A stretch of 34,271 bases of DNA from a virus, in IMG/VR virus record IMGVR_UViG_3300029907_000025, positions 1-34,271 of that record, one strand, 5' to 3'. The notes under the pieces are model-generated. The model was not told the origin of the DNA. It did not search any database and saw nothing but the letters and a program-made list of their open reading frames with translations. Numbering within the stretch: the first letter of the stretch is position 1; every line of letters starts with the position of its first letter. Below, one piece after another: positions 1 to 8,470 of the stretch. Position numbers and translations under genes: made by a program.

Positions 1-244
1 GTCCATGCGCGACATGCGGGCGGATGACGATGGCGATACTGGCATGCTCGCTCAGCGCCGGACGCAGTTCTTCCATCCATCGCACTGTCCATTGCGGATA
101 TTCCTGCTCAACAATTCCCCCGTACTGGGCTTTGCGCTGATCCGCATAGGGTGGGGAAGTGATTACGGCGGCAATTGAACATTTGGGTAATTCTTTGAGC
201 CGATCAAATAGATCGCCCTGGAGTAACGTCGGCAAAATTTCCAT
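1..244 (-). CDS. DNA methyltransferase, N-terminal part (runs off window)
   Basis: The minus strand encodes 81 codons with no stop before the window edge. Starting at the ATG at 244-242, the product opens with MEILPTLLQGDLFDRLKELP, followed by a TSPPYAD motif. SPPY is motif IV of the N4-cytosine/N6-adenine amino-methyltransferases, where it positions the target base. The early position of this motif fits the beta class, in which the catalytic region precedes the AdoMet-binding FxGxG, which would lie outside the window. The following WMEELRPAL and IAIVIRPH stretches match the usual helix and strand after motif IV. A GAAGG sequence 11-12 bases upstream could serve as ribosome binding site. It is divergent from the sheath gene. 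It may protect phage DNA from host restriction; specificity cannot be read from this fragment. Confidence 0.8.
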   Translation of the reverse strand, partial: MEILPTLLQGDLFDRLKELPKCSIAAVITSPPYADQRKAQYGGIVEQEYPQWTVRWMEELRPALSEHASIAIVIRPHVAHG

Positions 245-313
245 CAATTCTAATACCTTCGGGTTTAAATATACAGTAACCGACACGATACGCCTCGCAA
301 TTACGCTCTCGAA

Positions 314-321
314 CTAAATAT
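314..321 (+). promoter_or_regulatory. Late-promoter-like box CTAAATAT before the sheath gene
   Basis: CTAAATAT lies 24 bases before the sheath start codon and resembles the T4 late promoter TATAAATA read by the gp55 sigma factor. The implied transcript start near 328 would leave the ribosome binding site GAGGG (333-337) in the leader. The same box precedes several other genes in this window. Confidence 0.5.
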
Positions 322-344
322 CCTCACAATGCGAGGGACTTTTC

Positions 345-3300
345 GTGGCAACTCTTTTATCTCCCGGCGTCTCCGTCACCGTCACCGACGAGAGCTTTTA
401 TAATACGGCGGGGCAGGGCACGGTTCCGCTCATCCTCATCGCGACCGCTTCTAACAAAGCGTCGCCAGTTGCGGGTGCGGGTATCGCACCTTCAACCGCT
501 CCGGCGCAGGCAAACAAGTTATACCTTGCGACGAGTCAGCGTGACCTGATTCAAAACTTTGGTGCACCAATATTCTATAGCACCCAAGGGACACCTCTTA
601 ACGGTTTCGAACTGAACGAATACGGGCTGTTCGCTGCGTATTCGTATCTAGGTGTTAAAAATCAAGCCTACATCCTGCGCGCGGATATCGATCTGTCGGC
701 GCTCGCCGCCACCACCACCCCACCCACCGGGCCGCCGCTGGCTGGCACCTATTGGTTCGATTTGGCAAACTCGACTTATGGTGTGTTTCGCGCCAATGGC
801 AGTACGTCACCAGGATCAGCCTGGAACCCGGTCACCGTCCTCGTCGCGCTCGCCGCCAATGTTTCCACGACAACAACAACCGAGACGCTGACGAATGGCG
901 ATGTCCTCGTCTATAATCTACCAAGTCCCGGATTTGGGGTTAGCGGCAATGTCGCCATCGCACCACTGACTTCGTCTGGTTATTTGGCTCAGATTTATCT
1001 GTACGAGAATATCAGTGGCATTTGGTATCGCATCGGCAGTATTGCCACCTCCATCTATAGTCTCCAACCTCCTACTGGCGCGCCGTCGGTCGCTAATCCA
1101 GCCACTGTAGCCTGGGCGTCGCAACGTCCAACGATTGTGACCGGAACGGCGACACGCACCGTCATTCCATCAGCCAACACCATAGTCATCAATAACGTTT
1201 CGGTACCCATTTTAGCAAATGCCACGATCGGCGATGTTATCACGGATATCAACAATGCGACTATCCCCTACATCGTCGCAAGCCCAGCGACCAATGGCGC
1301 GTTGACGCTGACCAATACGATTGGCGGATCGATTGCGATCGATGGCAACGCGCTGAACCTTCTTGGAATTACCGAAGGCACAACTCTAGGCGTGACGTTG
1401 TTCCCAAGCAATGGGGCCGCCTATCCGAGCGGAGCAGTGGCCAACTCATTTTGGCTTAAAGGCAACCCGGCCAACAACGGCGCGAATTGGGTGATCAAAT
1501 ATTATAATGCTTCGCTGGCCCAGTTCACCATTCTCACCGCACCGTTCTACCCGTTTGTTTCTACCCTGCCCGAAGGCAATCCGGCCAAAGATATGGCAAT
1601 CGGCCTTGTTCTTGGCACCCCGGTCACAGGCAACGTTTATGTCGGCTATGATACAACGACGTATGAACTGGAATTGCGGCGCTGGTCAGGTCCTTCCTTG
1701 ACTTATCCTACGGGCAGTTGGCTGAGTTTGAATGTCTTGCCCGATGAGGTCGCGCCCTCGACCCCACCTGTAGCCGGAACGATGTTCTTCAATACGAATT
1801 TCACCGTCGATATCATGTATGGAAACGGTTCGAACTGGATCGGCTATAACCACCAATTTCCGGCTACTGATCCAAACGGCCCGCAAATTGCTGGCAGTGC
1901 TCCCCTCACGCATAGCGATGGCGTGACCGCGTTGGCCAATGGTGATCTGTGGATCGATAGCACCAATCTGGAAAATTATCCGGCGCTCTATATCTACAAC
2001 ACGCAGACCCAGATTTGGACACTCGTCGATAACACCGATCAGACGACCCCGTATGGTATCGTGTTCGCTGATGCCCGTGCTGATTCGGGCATCCCCTTTA
2101 CCGGCATTCCCAACCCAGGCTCCTTCACCCCCGACCAGGGCTCCTACCTCTATCGGTCATCCAACGCAGCAGATTTGGCGCAGTCTGATTTCGTCGATCC
2201 TGATGCCCCTGATCCGCGCACTTTCCCCGCTGGCATGATGCTATGGAACACCCGTGTCTCGACTTACAACGTGAAAGAATATCAGCCATCCTGGTTTACT
2301 GCCGGAAACTATTCGACCACAACGGATTACACCACCGTTGGCTATACTGTCGGTGCCCCAGGGTACAGCTTTGCCTCCCTTAGCACCGCCAATCAGGAAA
2401 CGCCCGATCGCTGGGTCACCAAGTCCGGCAACAAGATCGATGGCTCACCCTATATGGGACGCAAGGCGCAGCGTATCGTCATCGTCGAAGCATTGTCGTC
2501 CGCCATCATCGAGAATCAGGATATTCGTTCGGAAATCGTGTTCTTCAATCTGACAGCGGTTCCTGGCTATCCGGAACTCATTCCAGAAATGATTTCTCTC
2601 AACACTGACATGAATAACATCGCGCTGAATGTTGGCGATACCCCGGCCCGACTGGCGGCCGATGGCACGTCGATCCAGAACTGGGCGAAAAACGCAGCGG
2701 ACGCCACGGTGACCGGCGAAGATGCCTTGACGGTGTCTGACCCATATACCGCGATCTACTACCCATGGGGCCTCGGTGTCAATCTTGACGGCAGCGAAAT
2801 CATGATCCCGCCATCGACGATGGCGTTGAACACGATCGCCTATAACGATCAGGTGGCTTACCCGTGGTACGCCCCAGCGGGGTTCAACCGAGGCTTGGTC
2901 AGTAACGCCACGTCGGTCGGCTATCTCAACAGCACCACCGGGGAATTTACCGCAACGATCCTTAATCAGGGGCAGCGCGATACGATCTACGTGAACAGTA
3001 TCAATCCGATCGCTTACATTCCAGGGCGCGGACTGGTTGTTTACGGCCAGAAGACGCTCGATCCGATCAGCAGCGCGCTCGACCGCATCAATGTGGCACG
3101 GCTGATCAACTATATCAACTACAACCTGGATATCATCTTCAAGCCGTTCCTGTTTGAACCCAACACCACCACGGTGCGGAAAACCGTTACCGCAACGGCC
3201 GAACGCTTCTTCGATTCGCTGGTCGGATTGAACGGTCTTTACGATTATGCAGTGGTTTGTGATGGAACTAATAACACTCCAGATAGAATCGATCAAAACC

Positions 3301-3392
3301 AACTTTGGGTTGATTGCGCGATCCAACCGGTCAAGGCGATTGAGTTCATCTTCGTGCCGGTACGCATTCTGTCAACCCAAGCGACCAGTTAA
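345..3392 (+). CDS. Contractile tail sheath protein, unusually long (T4 gp18-like)
   Basis: This 1015-residue protein forms the contractile sheath around the tail tube. The N-terminus LLSPGVSVTVTDES and the C-terminal part from about residue 800, with YYPWGLGVNL, PPSTMALNTIAYND, FNRGL, the helix SALDRINVARLINYINYNL and FEPNTTTVRKTVTATAERFF, match the conserved ends of T4-like sheath proteins. T4 gp18 has about 660 residues, so roughly 350 extra residues sit in the middle (about 120-600). They are rich in Thr, Ser, Asn, Gly and Pro, with repeated GTYWFD/GTMFFN/GDLWID-type modules, which look like surface domains decorating the tail. The start is GTG with GAGGG 8 bases upstream. A late-type promoter box precedes it and an intrinsic terminator follows, so it is probably a single-gene late transcript, as expected for a protein needed in hundreds of copies. 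Confidence 0.95.
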   Translation: MATLLSPGVSVTVTDESFYNTAGQGTVPLILIATASNKASPVAGAGIAPSTAPAQANKLYLATSQRDLIQNFGAPIFYSTQGTPLNGFELNEYGLFAAYSYLGVKNQAYILRADIDLSALAATTTPPTGPPLAGTYWFDLANSTYGVFRANGSTSPGSAWNPVTVLVALAANVSTTTTTETLTNGDVLVYNLPSPGFGVSGNVAIAPLTSSGYLAQIYLYENISGIWYRIGSIATSIYSLQPPTGAPSVANPATVAWASQRPTIVTGTATRTVIPSANTIVINNVSVPILANATIGDVITDINNATIPYIVASPATNGALTLTNTIGGSIAIDGNALNLLGITEGTTLGVTLFPSNGAAYPSGAVANSFWLKGNPANNGANWVIKYYNASLAQFTILTAPFYPFVSTLPEGNPAKDMAIGLVLGTPVTGNVYVGYDTTTYELELRRWSGPSLTYPTGSWLSLNVLPDEVAPSTPPVAGTMFFNTNFTVDIMYGNGSNWIGYNHQFPATDPNGPQIAGSAPLTHSDGVTALANGDLWIDSTNLENYPALYIYNTQTQIWTLVDNTDQTTPYGIVFADARADSGIPFTGIPNPGSFTPDQGSYLYRSSNAADLAQSDFVDPDAPDPRTFPAGMMLWNTRVSTYNVKEYQPSWFTAGNYSTTTDYTTVGYTVGAPGYSFASLSTANQETPDRWVTKSGNKIDGSPYMGRKAQRIVIVEALSSAIIENQDIRSEIVFFNLTAVPGYPELIPEMISLNTDMNNIALNVGDTPARLAADGTSIQNWAKNAADATVTGEDALTVSDPYTAIYYPWGLGVNLDGSEIMIPPSTMALNTIAYNDQVAYPWYAPAGFNRGLVSNATSVGYLNSTTGEFTATILNQGQRDTIYVNSINPIAYIPGRGLVVYGQKTLDPISSALDRINVARLINYINYNLDIIFKPFLFEPNTTTVRKTVTATAERFFDSLVGLNGLYDYAVVCDGTNNTPDRIDQNQLWVDCAIQPVKAIEFIFVPVRILSTQATS

Positions 3393-3420
3393 AACTTCAT
3401 TCCACGGTATCATCTGAGCA

Positions 3421-3446
3421 AGGGCGGAACGCACAGTTCCGCCTTT
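3421..3446 (+). terminator. Intrinsic terminator after the sheath gene
   Basis: The arms GGCGGAAC (3423-3430) and GTTCCGCC (3436-3443) form a perfect 8-bp stem with a 5-base loop, followed by TTTCT. It lies 31 bases after the sheath stop codon. Confidence 0.85.
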
Positions 3447-3584
3447 CTCATGTGTAATGGATTTCACAAGCTCGTTTAGCTAAGAACTTACGGTTGTCAT
3501 ATGTTTTGCATGGCGTATCTTGAGACCGGCCAGCCATCGTGGCTGTCTGCGAACATTCGCGATTTTATGTTTGAGGCTCCCATC

Positions 3585-4151
3585 ATGAACCTTTTGAGAA
3601 TCGAACGGACAGCATTTTTCATAGACGGCAATCATCTGTACGCCGCTTCGCGCAATCTGGGTTTTGAAGTGGACTATCGCGATCTGCTGAAATATTTTCA
3701 GGAGCAAAGCGGCTTCGTGCGGGCACACTATTATTCCGCAGTGATCGAGACCGAGGCCTACACCCCGCTCAAACCGTTGATTGATTGGCTGGCCTACAAT
3801 GGCTACACCGTAGTGACCAAAACAGTGAAAGATTATACCGATGCCACCGGACGGCGGCGGGTCCGGACCAGTATGGATGTGGAGATCGCCGTGGACATGC
3901 TGGAACTTAGCGAGGTGGTCAGCACGATCGTTGTGATTGCCGGTGAAGGCACCCTGCGTCGGGCGATCGAGGCCGTCCAGCGCCGAGGCGTCAAGGTGGT
4001 GGTCATTTCCTCTTTGCACACCACACCGTTGATGGCCTCGGATGAACTGCGGCGCCAATGTGACGCCTTTATCGAGCTTGCCGACATCGCCCCAAAGTTC
4101 ACCCGGCGACTGGTCGATCCTCGGACTGTTCGGACATCAGAGGCTGCGTAG
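3585..4151 (+). CDS. NYN-domain (LabA/DUF88-like, PIN-like nuclease fold) protein
   Basis: This 188-residue protein has the layout of the NYN/LabA family, which adopts a PIN-like RNase fold. The first strand carries TAFFIDGNHLY with Asp14. A central TSMDVEIAVDML supplies two more acidic residues, and VVIAGEGTLRRAIEAVQRRG follows. In active family members that last segment usually reads SGDxDF; here it is GEGTL, so one acid is conservatively changed and another lost, and activity may be weak or altered. The ATG at 3585 is preferred because GAGG lies 8 bases upstream and family members begin shortly before the first strand; upstream in-frame starts exist. It sits between two terminators as its own unit. 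RNA or tRNA processing during infection is an inference from the family. Confidence 0.8.
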   Translation: MNLLRIERTAFFIDGNHLYAASRNLGFEVDYRDLLKYFQEQSGFVRAHYYSAVIETEAYTPLKPLIDWLAYNGYTVVTKTVKDYTDATGRRRVRTSMDVEIAVDMLELSEVVSTIVVIAGEGTLRRAIEAVQRRGVKVVVISSLHTTPLMASDELRRQCDAFIELADIAPKFTRRLVDPRTVRTSEAA

Positions 4152-4174
4152 AAGGATCAAGAATGCAAGTCTAC

Positions 4175-4200
4175 AAAGGCATCTTCGGATGCCTTTTTTT
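4175..4200 (+). terminator. Intrinsic terminator after the NYN gene
   Basis: AAGGCATC and GATGCCTT pair around a TTCG tetraloop (4184-4187) and run into seven T residues. This is a textbook rho-independent terminator 24 bases after the stop codon. Confidence 0.93.
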
Positions 4201-4258
4201 GTCGCTACCCTGCGAAACAGACTGATAGATCGATTATGTATGTCGATAATCATTGCTC

Positions 4259-4266
4259 CTAAATAA
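4259..4266 (+). promoter_or_regulatory. Late-promoter-like box CTAAATAA before the tail tube gene
   Basis: CTAAATAA lies between the NYN terminator and the tail tube start. It sits inside a short imperfect dyad (CCTA ... TAGG). The leader would be about 60 bases and ends in a strong AGGAG at 4319-4323. Confidence 0.5.
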
Positions 4267-4333
4267 CTATAGGAAAGTGCTAGGGAGATAATAATCCTGA
4301 CTTCCTTCATTTTTACTTAGGAGATAGGAAATC

Positions 4334-4915
4334 ATGTCTACGCTGTCCAATTTTGGTGTCCCTCTCGGGGGTGGAAGCGGTCGCGGAGGCATTTTGATGC
4401 CCAAGGTCAAGAACCGCTTCCGTGTAACCGTCATGAATTTTGGTATTCCTTCGGGTTCCATTGCCTTGACTCAACAGGTGGTCACGGTCGGTCGGCCGCA
4501 TGTGACGTTTGCGCCGCAGCCGGTGCATTCCTACAACTCGATCGCTTATTTCGCGGGTAAGGCGGAATGGGAAGTGCTGACGATGACGGTGCGTGATGAT
4601 GTGACCAACTCGGTCTCATCATTGGTTGGCGCCCAAGTACAGAAGCAGATGAATTTCTTCGATGAAACGGTTCCGTTGGCCGCGTCGAACTTCAAGTTCG
4701 GCATGATTGTCGAGGCCTTGGATGGCGGCAATGATGTGGTGCTGGAAGAATGGGACCTGGAAGGTTGCTTTCTATCGGATGTAAACTATCAGAGCAATGA
4801 TTATTCATCCTCCGATGCGATGACCATTGAAATGACGATACGCTTCGACAACTGTACCCAGGCCGGTGGGTTGATGCCGTTTAATCCGTCGCTATTGGAT
4901 GGGCCGTGGACTTAA
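4334..4915 (+). CDS. Tail tube protein (T4 gp19-like)
   Basis: This 193-residue protein is predicted to form the inner tail tube through which DNA passes. Its length is close to T4 gp19 (163 residues) and to cyanophage homologues (about 200). Typical tail-tube features are visible: an N-terminal strand KNRFRVTVMNFG, central TVGRPHVTFAPQPVHSYNS, and alternating hydrophobic strands such as WEVLTMTVRDD and MTIEMTIRFDNC that form the hexameric beta barrel. A helix-like FFDE segment lies at about residue 116. The position after the sheath gene matches the gp18-gp19 order of T4-like phages. Start is ATG with AGGAG 10 bases upstream; the next gene begins one base after its stop codon. Confidence 0.88.
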   Translation: MSTLSNFGVPLGGGSGRGGILMPKVKNRFRVTVMNFGIPSGSIALTQQVVTVGRPHVTFAPQPVHSYNSIAYFAGKAEWEVLTMTVRDDVTNSVSSLVGAQVQKQMNFFDETVPLAASNFKFGMIVEALDGGNDVVLEEWDLEGCFLSDVNYQSNDYSSSDAMTIEMTIRFDNCTQAGGLMPFNPSLLDGPWT

Positions 4916-4916
4916 T

Positions 4917-6191
4917 ATGTCTCAAACGATTTCATCACCGATTCAGGCGGCCCGAACGTTTGCTAATGCGGGCGGATTTCCACGGCAGAAACACCTGTTT
5001 CTGGCGCGTTTTCTGTCTCCGGGTCGAATTTCCAACAATGTGACAAACCTGACTTTCGCGATGAAGTCGATTGACCGGCCGAAAATCCAGCCGAAAACTG
5101 AATTGCTCAACCAGTACAATAAGAAGCGGCAGATTTACACCGGCTATACGATCGAGCCGATCCGCGCCCAACTGATTGATAGCAAGGACGGCGCCGCGCA
5201 GAACATGTGGGCGAACTACTCGCGATTTTACTTTGGTGATTTTGCCACCACCACCAAATACAACTATGACGTGACCACACCCCAGTTCAATTCTGGTAGT
5301 TACGGTTACACTGCATCCAATAACGGTGCGGCGGTCAGTCTCGTCGATGCGCAGTTCTATTTTCATGCCATCGAAATCTATCATTTTTATGATGGTGTGG
5401 TGGACCAATACAATCTGATTAATCCGCGCATCACGGCCTTTGAGCCGGACGATCTGGACTACGCCAACAGCGAAGTTTCGACCATCAACATAACCTTTGC
5501 CTGTGAAAACGTGCAATATAAGCAGCAGCAAAAGGTGTCTCCTGCTAACTTTCCGGAGTTCACATCGGGGCGTTTCTGGGGCAATCCGCTGGAGGTTAGT
5601 AGCAGCGGAAGCAGTCCCTATCCGGCCAGTTTTTCCGACGACCCAAACGACTACGATCAGTCAGACGATGGCGAAGAAGATGGCGGCGGGTTTTTTGGTG
5701 GTAGCAATCCCCTCGGTACGCTTGGTGACATCTTCAGCACCGTCCAGAAGGTCACCGGCGTCGTCAACAATTTCCGTTCAGGCAACATTACCCATGCCCT
5801 GGGATCACTGTCACAGTTTGGCAATTTCTCCTTTGGCGGCATTACGGGCGGTGGTAGCTTAGCATCCCTGGCGGATGGCAATCCATCCTTGGCCCACATC
5901 ATGGCATTGGGAAGTGGCGCAGTCCAATACGGCATCAACAGCCAGCAATATGCGAATGCGGCGGCGGCGATCCAGGGGCAGAGTTCGGGCTATGGGTCCG
6001 GGCCGACTGCCTTCAGTACTGCCGTTGCGGCAGCCCAGCAGATCACGCGACAGGAGTCCTACGCCGCAGGACCCGATGGAGTGGTTCTCTCACCGACCGC
6101 CTATGCTGCTGTCAACGTCCAGCAGACCGGCACCGCGCAATACGGCTACAACCCCAGTGATCCCAATACCGATGAATATGCCGGACAATAG
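4917..6191 (+). CDS. Second tail-tube-fold protein with Gly/Ser-rich tail (tube or baseplate component)
   Basis: This 424-residue protein begins directly after the gp19 gene. Residues about 15-195 look like another tail-tube-type domain: FPRQKHLFLARFL, then LTFAMKSIDRPKI and ELLNQYNKKRQIYTGYTIEP, and a late INITFACENVQYKQQ strand. The last 200 residues are low-complexity, rich in Gly, Ser, Asn, Ala and Asp, with DDGEEDGGGFFGGSNPLG near residue 255. A similar two-tube-gene arrangement occurs in other T4-like phages, where such proteins are tube or tube-baseplate junction components (family knowledge). The exact role is inferred. ATG at 4917 is preferred over an in-frame ATG 18 bases upstream because it follows the previous stop with no overlap; neither has a strong ribosome binding site. 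Confidence 0.6.
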   Translation: MSQTISSPIQAARTFANAGGFPRQKHLFLARFLSPGRISNNVTNLTFAMKSIDRPKIQPKTELLNQYNKKRQIYTGYTIEPIRAQLIDSKDGAAQNMWANYSRFYFGDFATTTKYNYDVTTPQFNSGSYGYTASNNGAAVSLVDAQFYFHAIEIYHFYDGVVDQYNLINPRITAFEPDDLDYANSEVSTINITFACENVQYKQQQKVSPANFPEFTSGRFWGNPLEVSSSGSSPYPASFSDDPNDYDQSDDGEEDGGGFFGGSNPLGTLGDIFSTVQKVTGVVNNFRSGNITHALGSLSQFGNFSFGGITGGGSLASLADGNPSLAHIMALGSGAVQYGINSQQYANAAAAIQGQSSGYGSGPTAFSTAVAAAQQITRQESYAAGPDGVVLSPTAYAAVNVQQTGTAQYGYNPSDPNTDEYAGQ

Positions 6192-6195
6192 CTAG

Positions 6196-6690
6196 ATGGC
6201 TCGCCCGGCGGTATCTTCCTACACGGTCAAAAACCGCAGCAAGTATATTGGCTCGAACCTGCATCAAGTCGTCCTGCGATCAAGCTGGGAACGCACGGCC
6301 GCGCTTGAATTTGATACCAATCCAGCGATTCTCGGTTGGAGCAGCGAGAGCATTTCGGTCGCCTATTTCCATCCGTTCAAACAGAAATGGACGATCTACA
6401 AGCCGGACTTTTTCGTTGTCTATGTGGACAACACCGGGCGCACCCACAAGGCGATGATGGAGGTCAAACCGCGCAAGGAAGCCGCCCGCGAATTCATGGC
6501 CAATCCAGCCCTGATCGGCGGCAAGAACCCCCGCGCCACCAAAGCCATGGCGGCGATTCTCGCGGTCAACGCGGCGAAATGGAAAGCCGCTTTGTACTAT
6601 TGTCAAAAACAAGGCTGGGAGTTTGTGTTGTTGACCGAAGATGAGATTTTTCAGCAGCGCATGGTGCCGAGTGGGGCGAAGCGTAATTAA
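6196..6690 (+). CDS. Head completion nuclease, T4 gp4-like (TnsA-type fold)
   Basis: This 164-residue protein matches T4 gp4, which acts at the portal vertex after packaging so that tails can join. The motif RSSWERTAALEFDTNPAILGW is the family hallmark. The nuclease core is visible as Glu in SWER, Asp in YKPDFFVVY and the pair in MMEVKPR, giving the E...D...ExK pattern of TnsA/PD-(D/E)xK endonucleases. The gene starts 4 bases after the preceding tail gene, so it is likely co-transcribed. It is slightly longer than T4 gp4 (150 residues). No strong ribosome binding site is visible, which suggests translational coupling. Confidence 0.88.
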   Translation: MARPAVSSYTVKNRSKYIGSNLHQVVLRSSWERTAALEFDTNPAILGWSSESISVAYFHPFKQKWTIYKPDFFVVYVDNTGRTHKAMMEVKPRKEAAREFMANPALIGGKNPRATKAMAAILAVNAAKWKAALYYCQKQGWEFVLLTEDEIFQQRMVPSGAKRN

Positions 6691-6763
6691 ATCCATTTGT
6701 CAAGATGGTTGTAAACCCCGCAGTTCATCCTCAATCTGACGATCAGACACAGGAGGACAGCGA

Positions 6764-7174
6764 ATGGCAAGAACCGGACAATGGGTGCGCGTGATGGCCG
6801 ATTACGGCACGGAAGGACTTTGGACGCGCGAGGGTTACATGATGCTGGGCAATGCGCTTCCGGTCAGCACAGCGCTTATGGCTCGGCTTCGTTGCTGGTG
6901 TCGCTGGTATGAAACCAACACTGATTATTGCATCGCCGATAGCACATTCGATTATGTCGATTTCGCTGCCACCGGGTTGGAGATCGCAAAAGCCATCAAA
7001 CGCGAACTGCCCAACTGGACCATCATCTATTTCGATGAAGCCATCCTCCATCAACTGATCCTGACCGGAGCCTTCATCGGTGACGAGACCACTCACCCGC
7101 CGCAACATCTCTGGGATTACGAGATCACCACAGACAATAATCTAAATATACCTCATGACCCAGCGCCTCCGTGA
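6764..7174 (+). CDS. Conserved hypothetical protein
   Basis: This 136-residue protein is not assigned to a known function. It has a very good ribosome binding site, AGGAGG at 6750-6755, 8 bases before the ATG. The sequence shows GLWTREGYMMLGNALPVSTA, a Cys/Trp-rich RLRCWCRWYETN, and IKRELPNWTIIYFDE. It appears to be a small alpha/beta protein with no signal peptide or membrane helix. Proteins with a similar xELPxWTxxYFDE segment are, to my knowledge, found as orphan proteins in Proteobacteria, but I cannot name a family. Its end overlaps the next gene by 20 bases. In T4 a baseplate wedge gene (53) follows gene 4, but no similarity to gp53 is evident. Confidence 0.75.
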   Translation: MARTGQWVRVMADYGTEGLWTREGYMMLGNALPVSTALMARLRCWCRWYETNTDYCIADSTFDYVDFAATGLEIAKAIKRELPNWTIIYFDEAILHQLILTGAFIGDETTHPPQHLWDYEITTDNNLNIPHDPAPP

Positions 7175-7673
7175 ATTCCTCGATATCCCGCCGCCGCCCG
7201 AACCTGATCCCGAGGCGGCCATCGACGAGCAAGGCCAGCAATTGCGCTATCGCGGCCAGCAATTGCTGGCGCAATTGAATGACGGGACGGATCATGCGAT
7301 CGGTCTCGATACGGTTTATACCGAGGTGCTGGGCCACGCGCGCGATCTGATGGCCTATGGTTATAACGTGGACGGTCCTCGGGCCAGGGGGTTCTTCGAA
7401 ATCGCCGCATCCATGTACGGGCATGCGGTCAGTGCCAAAAACACCAAACGCGAGGCGCAATTGAAAACCCTGCGTCTCGCCTTGGAGGCCCGCAAGATTG
7501 ATTTGGAAGAAAAACGAACCAATCACACCGTGGGCCAGATGGCGGCGACCATTGATCCAGACGGAGCAACCATCGTCGTCGAAGATCGGAATCAACTTCT
7601 AGCGCGCTTGCGTCAACAGCTAGTCGATGAAGCCGCTGGCCCGCTCACGCCGTCCGCGCGTGTTCCGGAGTAA
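7155..7673 (+). CDS. Probable small terminase subunit (T4 gp16-like)
   Basis: This 172-residue protein has the size and architecture of T4-type small terminases (gp16, 164 residues). There is a variable acidic/Pro-rich N-terminus, a segment HARDLMAYGYNVDGPRARGF, and a long central charged helix (about residues 75-115, with SAKNTKREAQLKTL and EARKIDLEEKRT) that would form the coiled-coil core of the ring. A C-terminal tail follows with NQLLARLRQQL. The small terminase recognises phage DNA and stimulates the large ATPase/nuclease, which is not in this window. Assignment rests on architecture and context beside gp4, not on a decisive motif. A coiled-coil scaffold or regulator is the alternative. 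The start overlaps the preceding gene. Confidence 0.55.
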   Translation: MTQRLREFLDIPPPPEPDPEAAIDEQGQQLRYRGQQLLAQLNDGTDHAIGLDTVYTEVLGHARDLMAYGYNVDGPRARGFFEIAASMYGHAVSAKNTKREAQLKTLRLALEARKIDLEEKRTNHTVGQMAATIDPDGATIVVEDRNQLLARLRQQLVDEAAGPLTPSARVPE

Positions 7674-7677
7674 ATAC
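7670..7677 (+). promoter_or_regulatory. Late-promoter-like box GTAAATAC
   Basis: GTAAATAC overlaps the stop codon of the terminase-like gene and lies 25 bases before the next ATG. A transcript starting near 7684 would include the ribosome binding site AAGGTAGG. Confidence 0.35.
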
Positions 7678-7702
7678 CAGATATAGCGCCGAAGGTAGGT
7701 CA

Positions 7703-8470
7703 ATGGCATTACAGAAATATATCGAGGACGCTGCCAAACAGTATTCTTTTCGTCTCAAAGCGGTCGTTCCAATTGATGATACAGCGATGGATCGCATCGA
7801 AATGGTGCTGGCAAAGTATGATCTGTTAACAATCTCCAAACCGTATAAGACGATCGTGCAGCGCGCGCCGCTCGACTTTCCGCAGCTTCGCGCCGCCGAG
7901 GTCTACATCCTCGACCTCACGCTTGGTCTGCCGGTCGCCCCGCATATCCTGAAAAACGATATTCGCGATGTGCTCAATGCGCCCGAGGATTCCATTGTGT
8001 TGCGAACGCGCAGCGAACCGGGCGAGATCGAGAGTGAAAACCTCAATGCCTTGGCTGATATTGCGGTCGAAGCGGAACGCCGGGGATTGAAGCCTGCCGC
8101 GTTGTTGAACGATACCGCCTATGATGACGCCGATCCTATGGACAGCGAGCATCAACTGTATGGTAACGGTTACAACAGTGCGTTTCTGTCTCATCTGCAA
8201 TCGGTTCGCCAGGAGCGAGACGATCTGCGGCAGCGCGTGGCCAATGCGCCATTCCAGTGGCTTGATCTGCCTGACCGTAAGGACCCACAGGATTTCAACG
8301 CTGCGATTGCGGATGCGCCGAAGGTTTACACCAAGGCGGTCAAACGCACGGAACCGATTATGAGTCTGTTGGGGAATACGGCGCCAGCAAGAACCGAAAT
8401 CCGTAAAGTCTATATCGATGACAAGGGAGACCGCGTTGTCCTGACGAGGAAGTTGGCCGATGCGCGCTGA
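7703..8470 (+). CDS. Conserved hypothetical, probable virion-associated protein
   Basis: This 255-residue protein starts MALQKYIEDAAKQYSFRLKA, with AAGGTAGG just upstream. The N-terminal 100 residues contain a predicted ferredoxin-like alternation, including LDFPQLRAAEVYILDLTLGL and VAPHILKNDIRDVL, then a linker and SEHQLYGNGYNSAFLSHLQS. Similar proteins occur, to my recollection, in the structural regions of cyanophage- and pelagiphage-type T4-like viruses, without a known role. Context between the terminase-like gene and another putative virion protein supports a structural or assembly function. It overlaps the following start codon by 11 bases, suggesting translational coupling. Confidence 0.7.
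   Translation: MALQKYIEDAAKQYSFRLKAVVPIDDTAMDRIEMVLAKYDLLTISKPYKTIVQRAPLDFPQLRAAEVYILDLTLGLPVAPHILKNDIRDVLNAPEDSIVLRTRSEPGEIESENLNALADIAVEAERRGLKPAALLNDTAYDDADPMDSEHQLYGNGYNSAFLSHLQSVRQERDDLRQRVANAPFQWLDLPDRKDPQDFNAAIADAPKVYTKAVKRTEPIMSLLGNTAPARTEIRKVYIDDKGDRVVLTRKLADAR

Noticed and set aside
2445-3326. 293-codon open frame on the minus strand opposite the sheath gene
   Set aside because: It is the antisense shadow of a strongly conserved sheath C-terminus. Its product is rich in Asp, Arg, His and Val with no recognisable domain.
7142-7149. CTAAATAT box as a promoter for the terminase-like gene
   Set aside because: It lies only 5-13 bases before the ATG, so the transcript would begin at or after the start codon. 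It is also within the coding sequence of the preceding gene.
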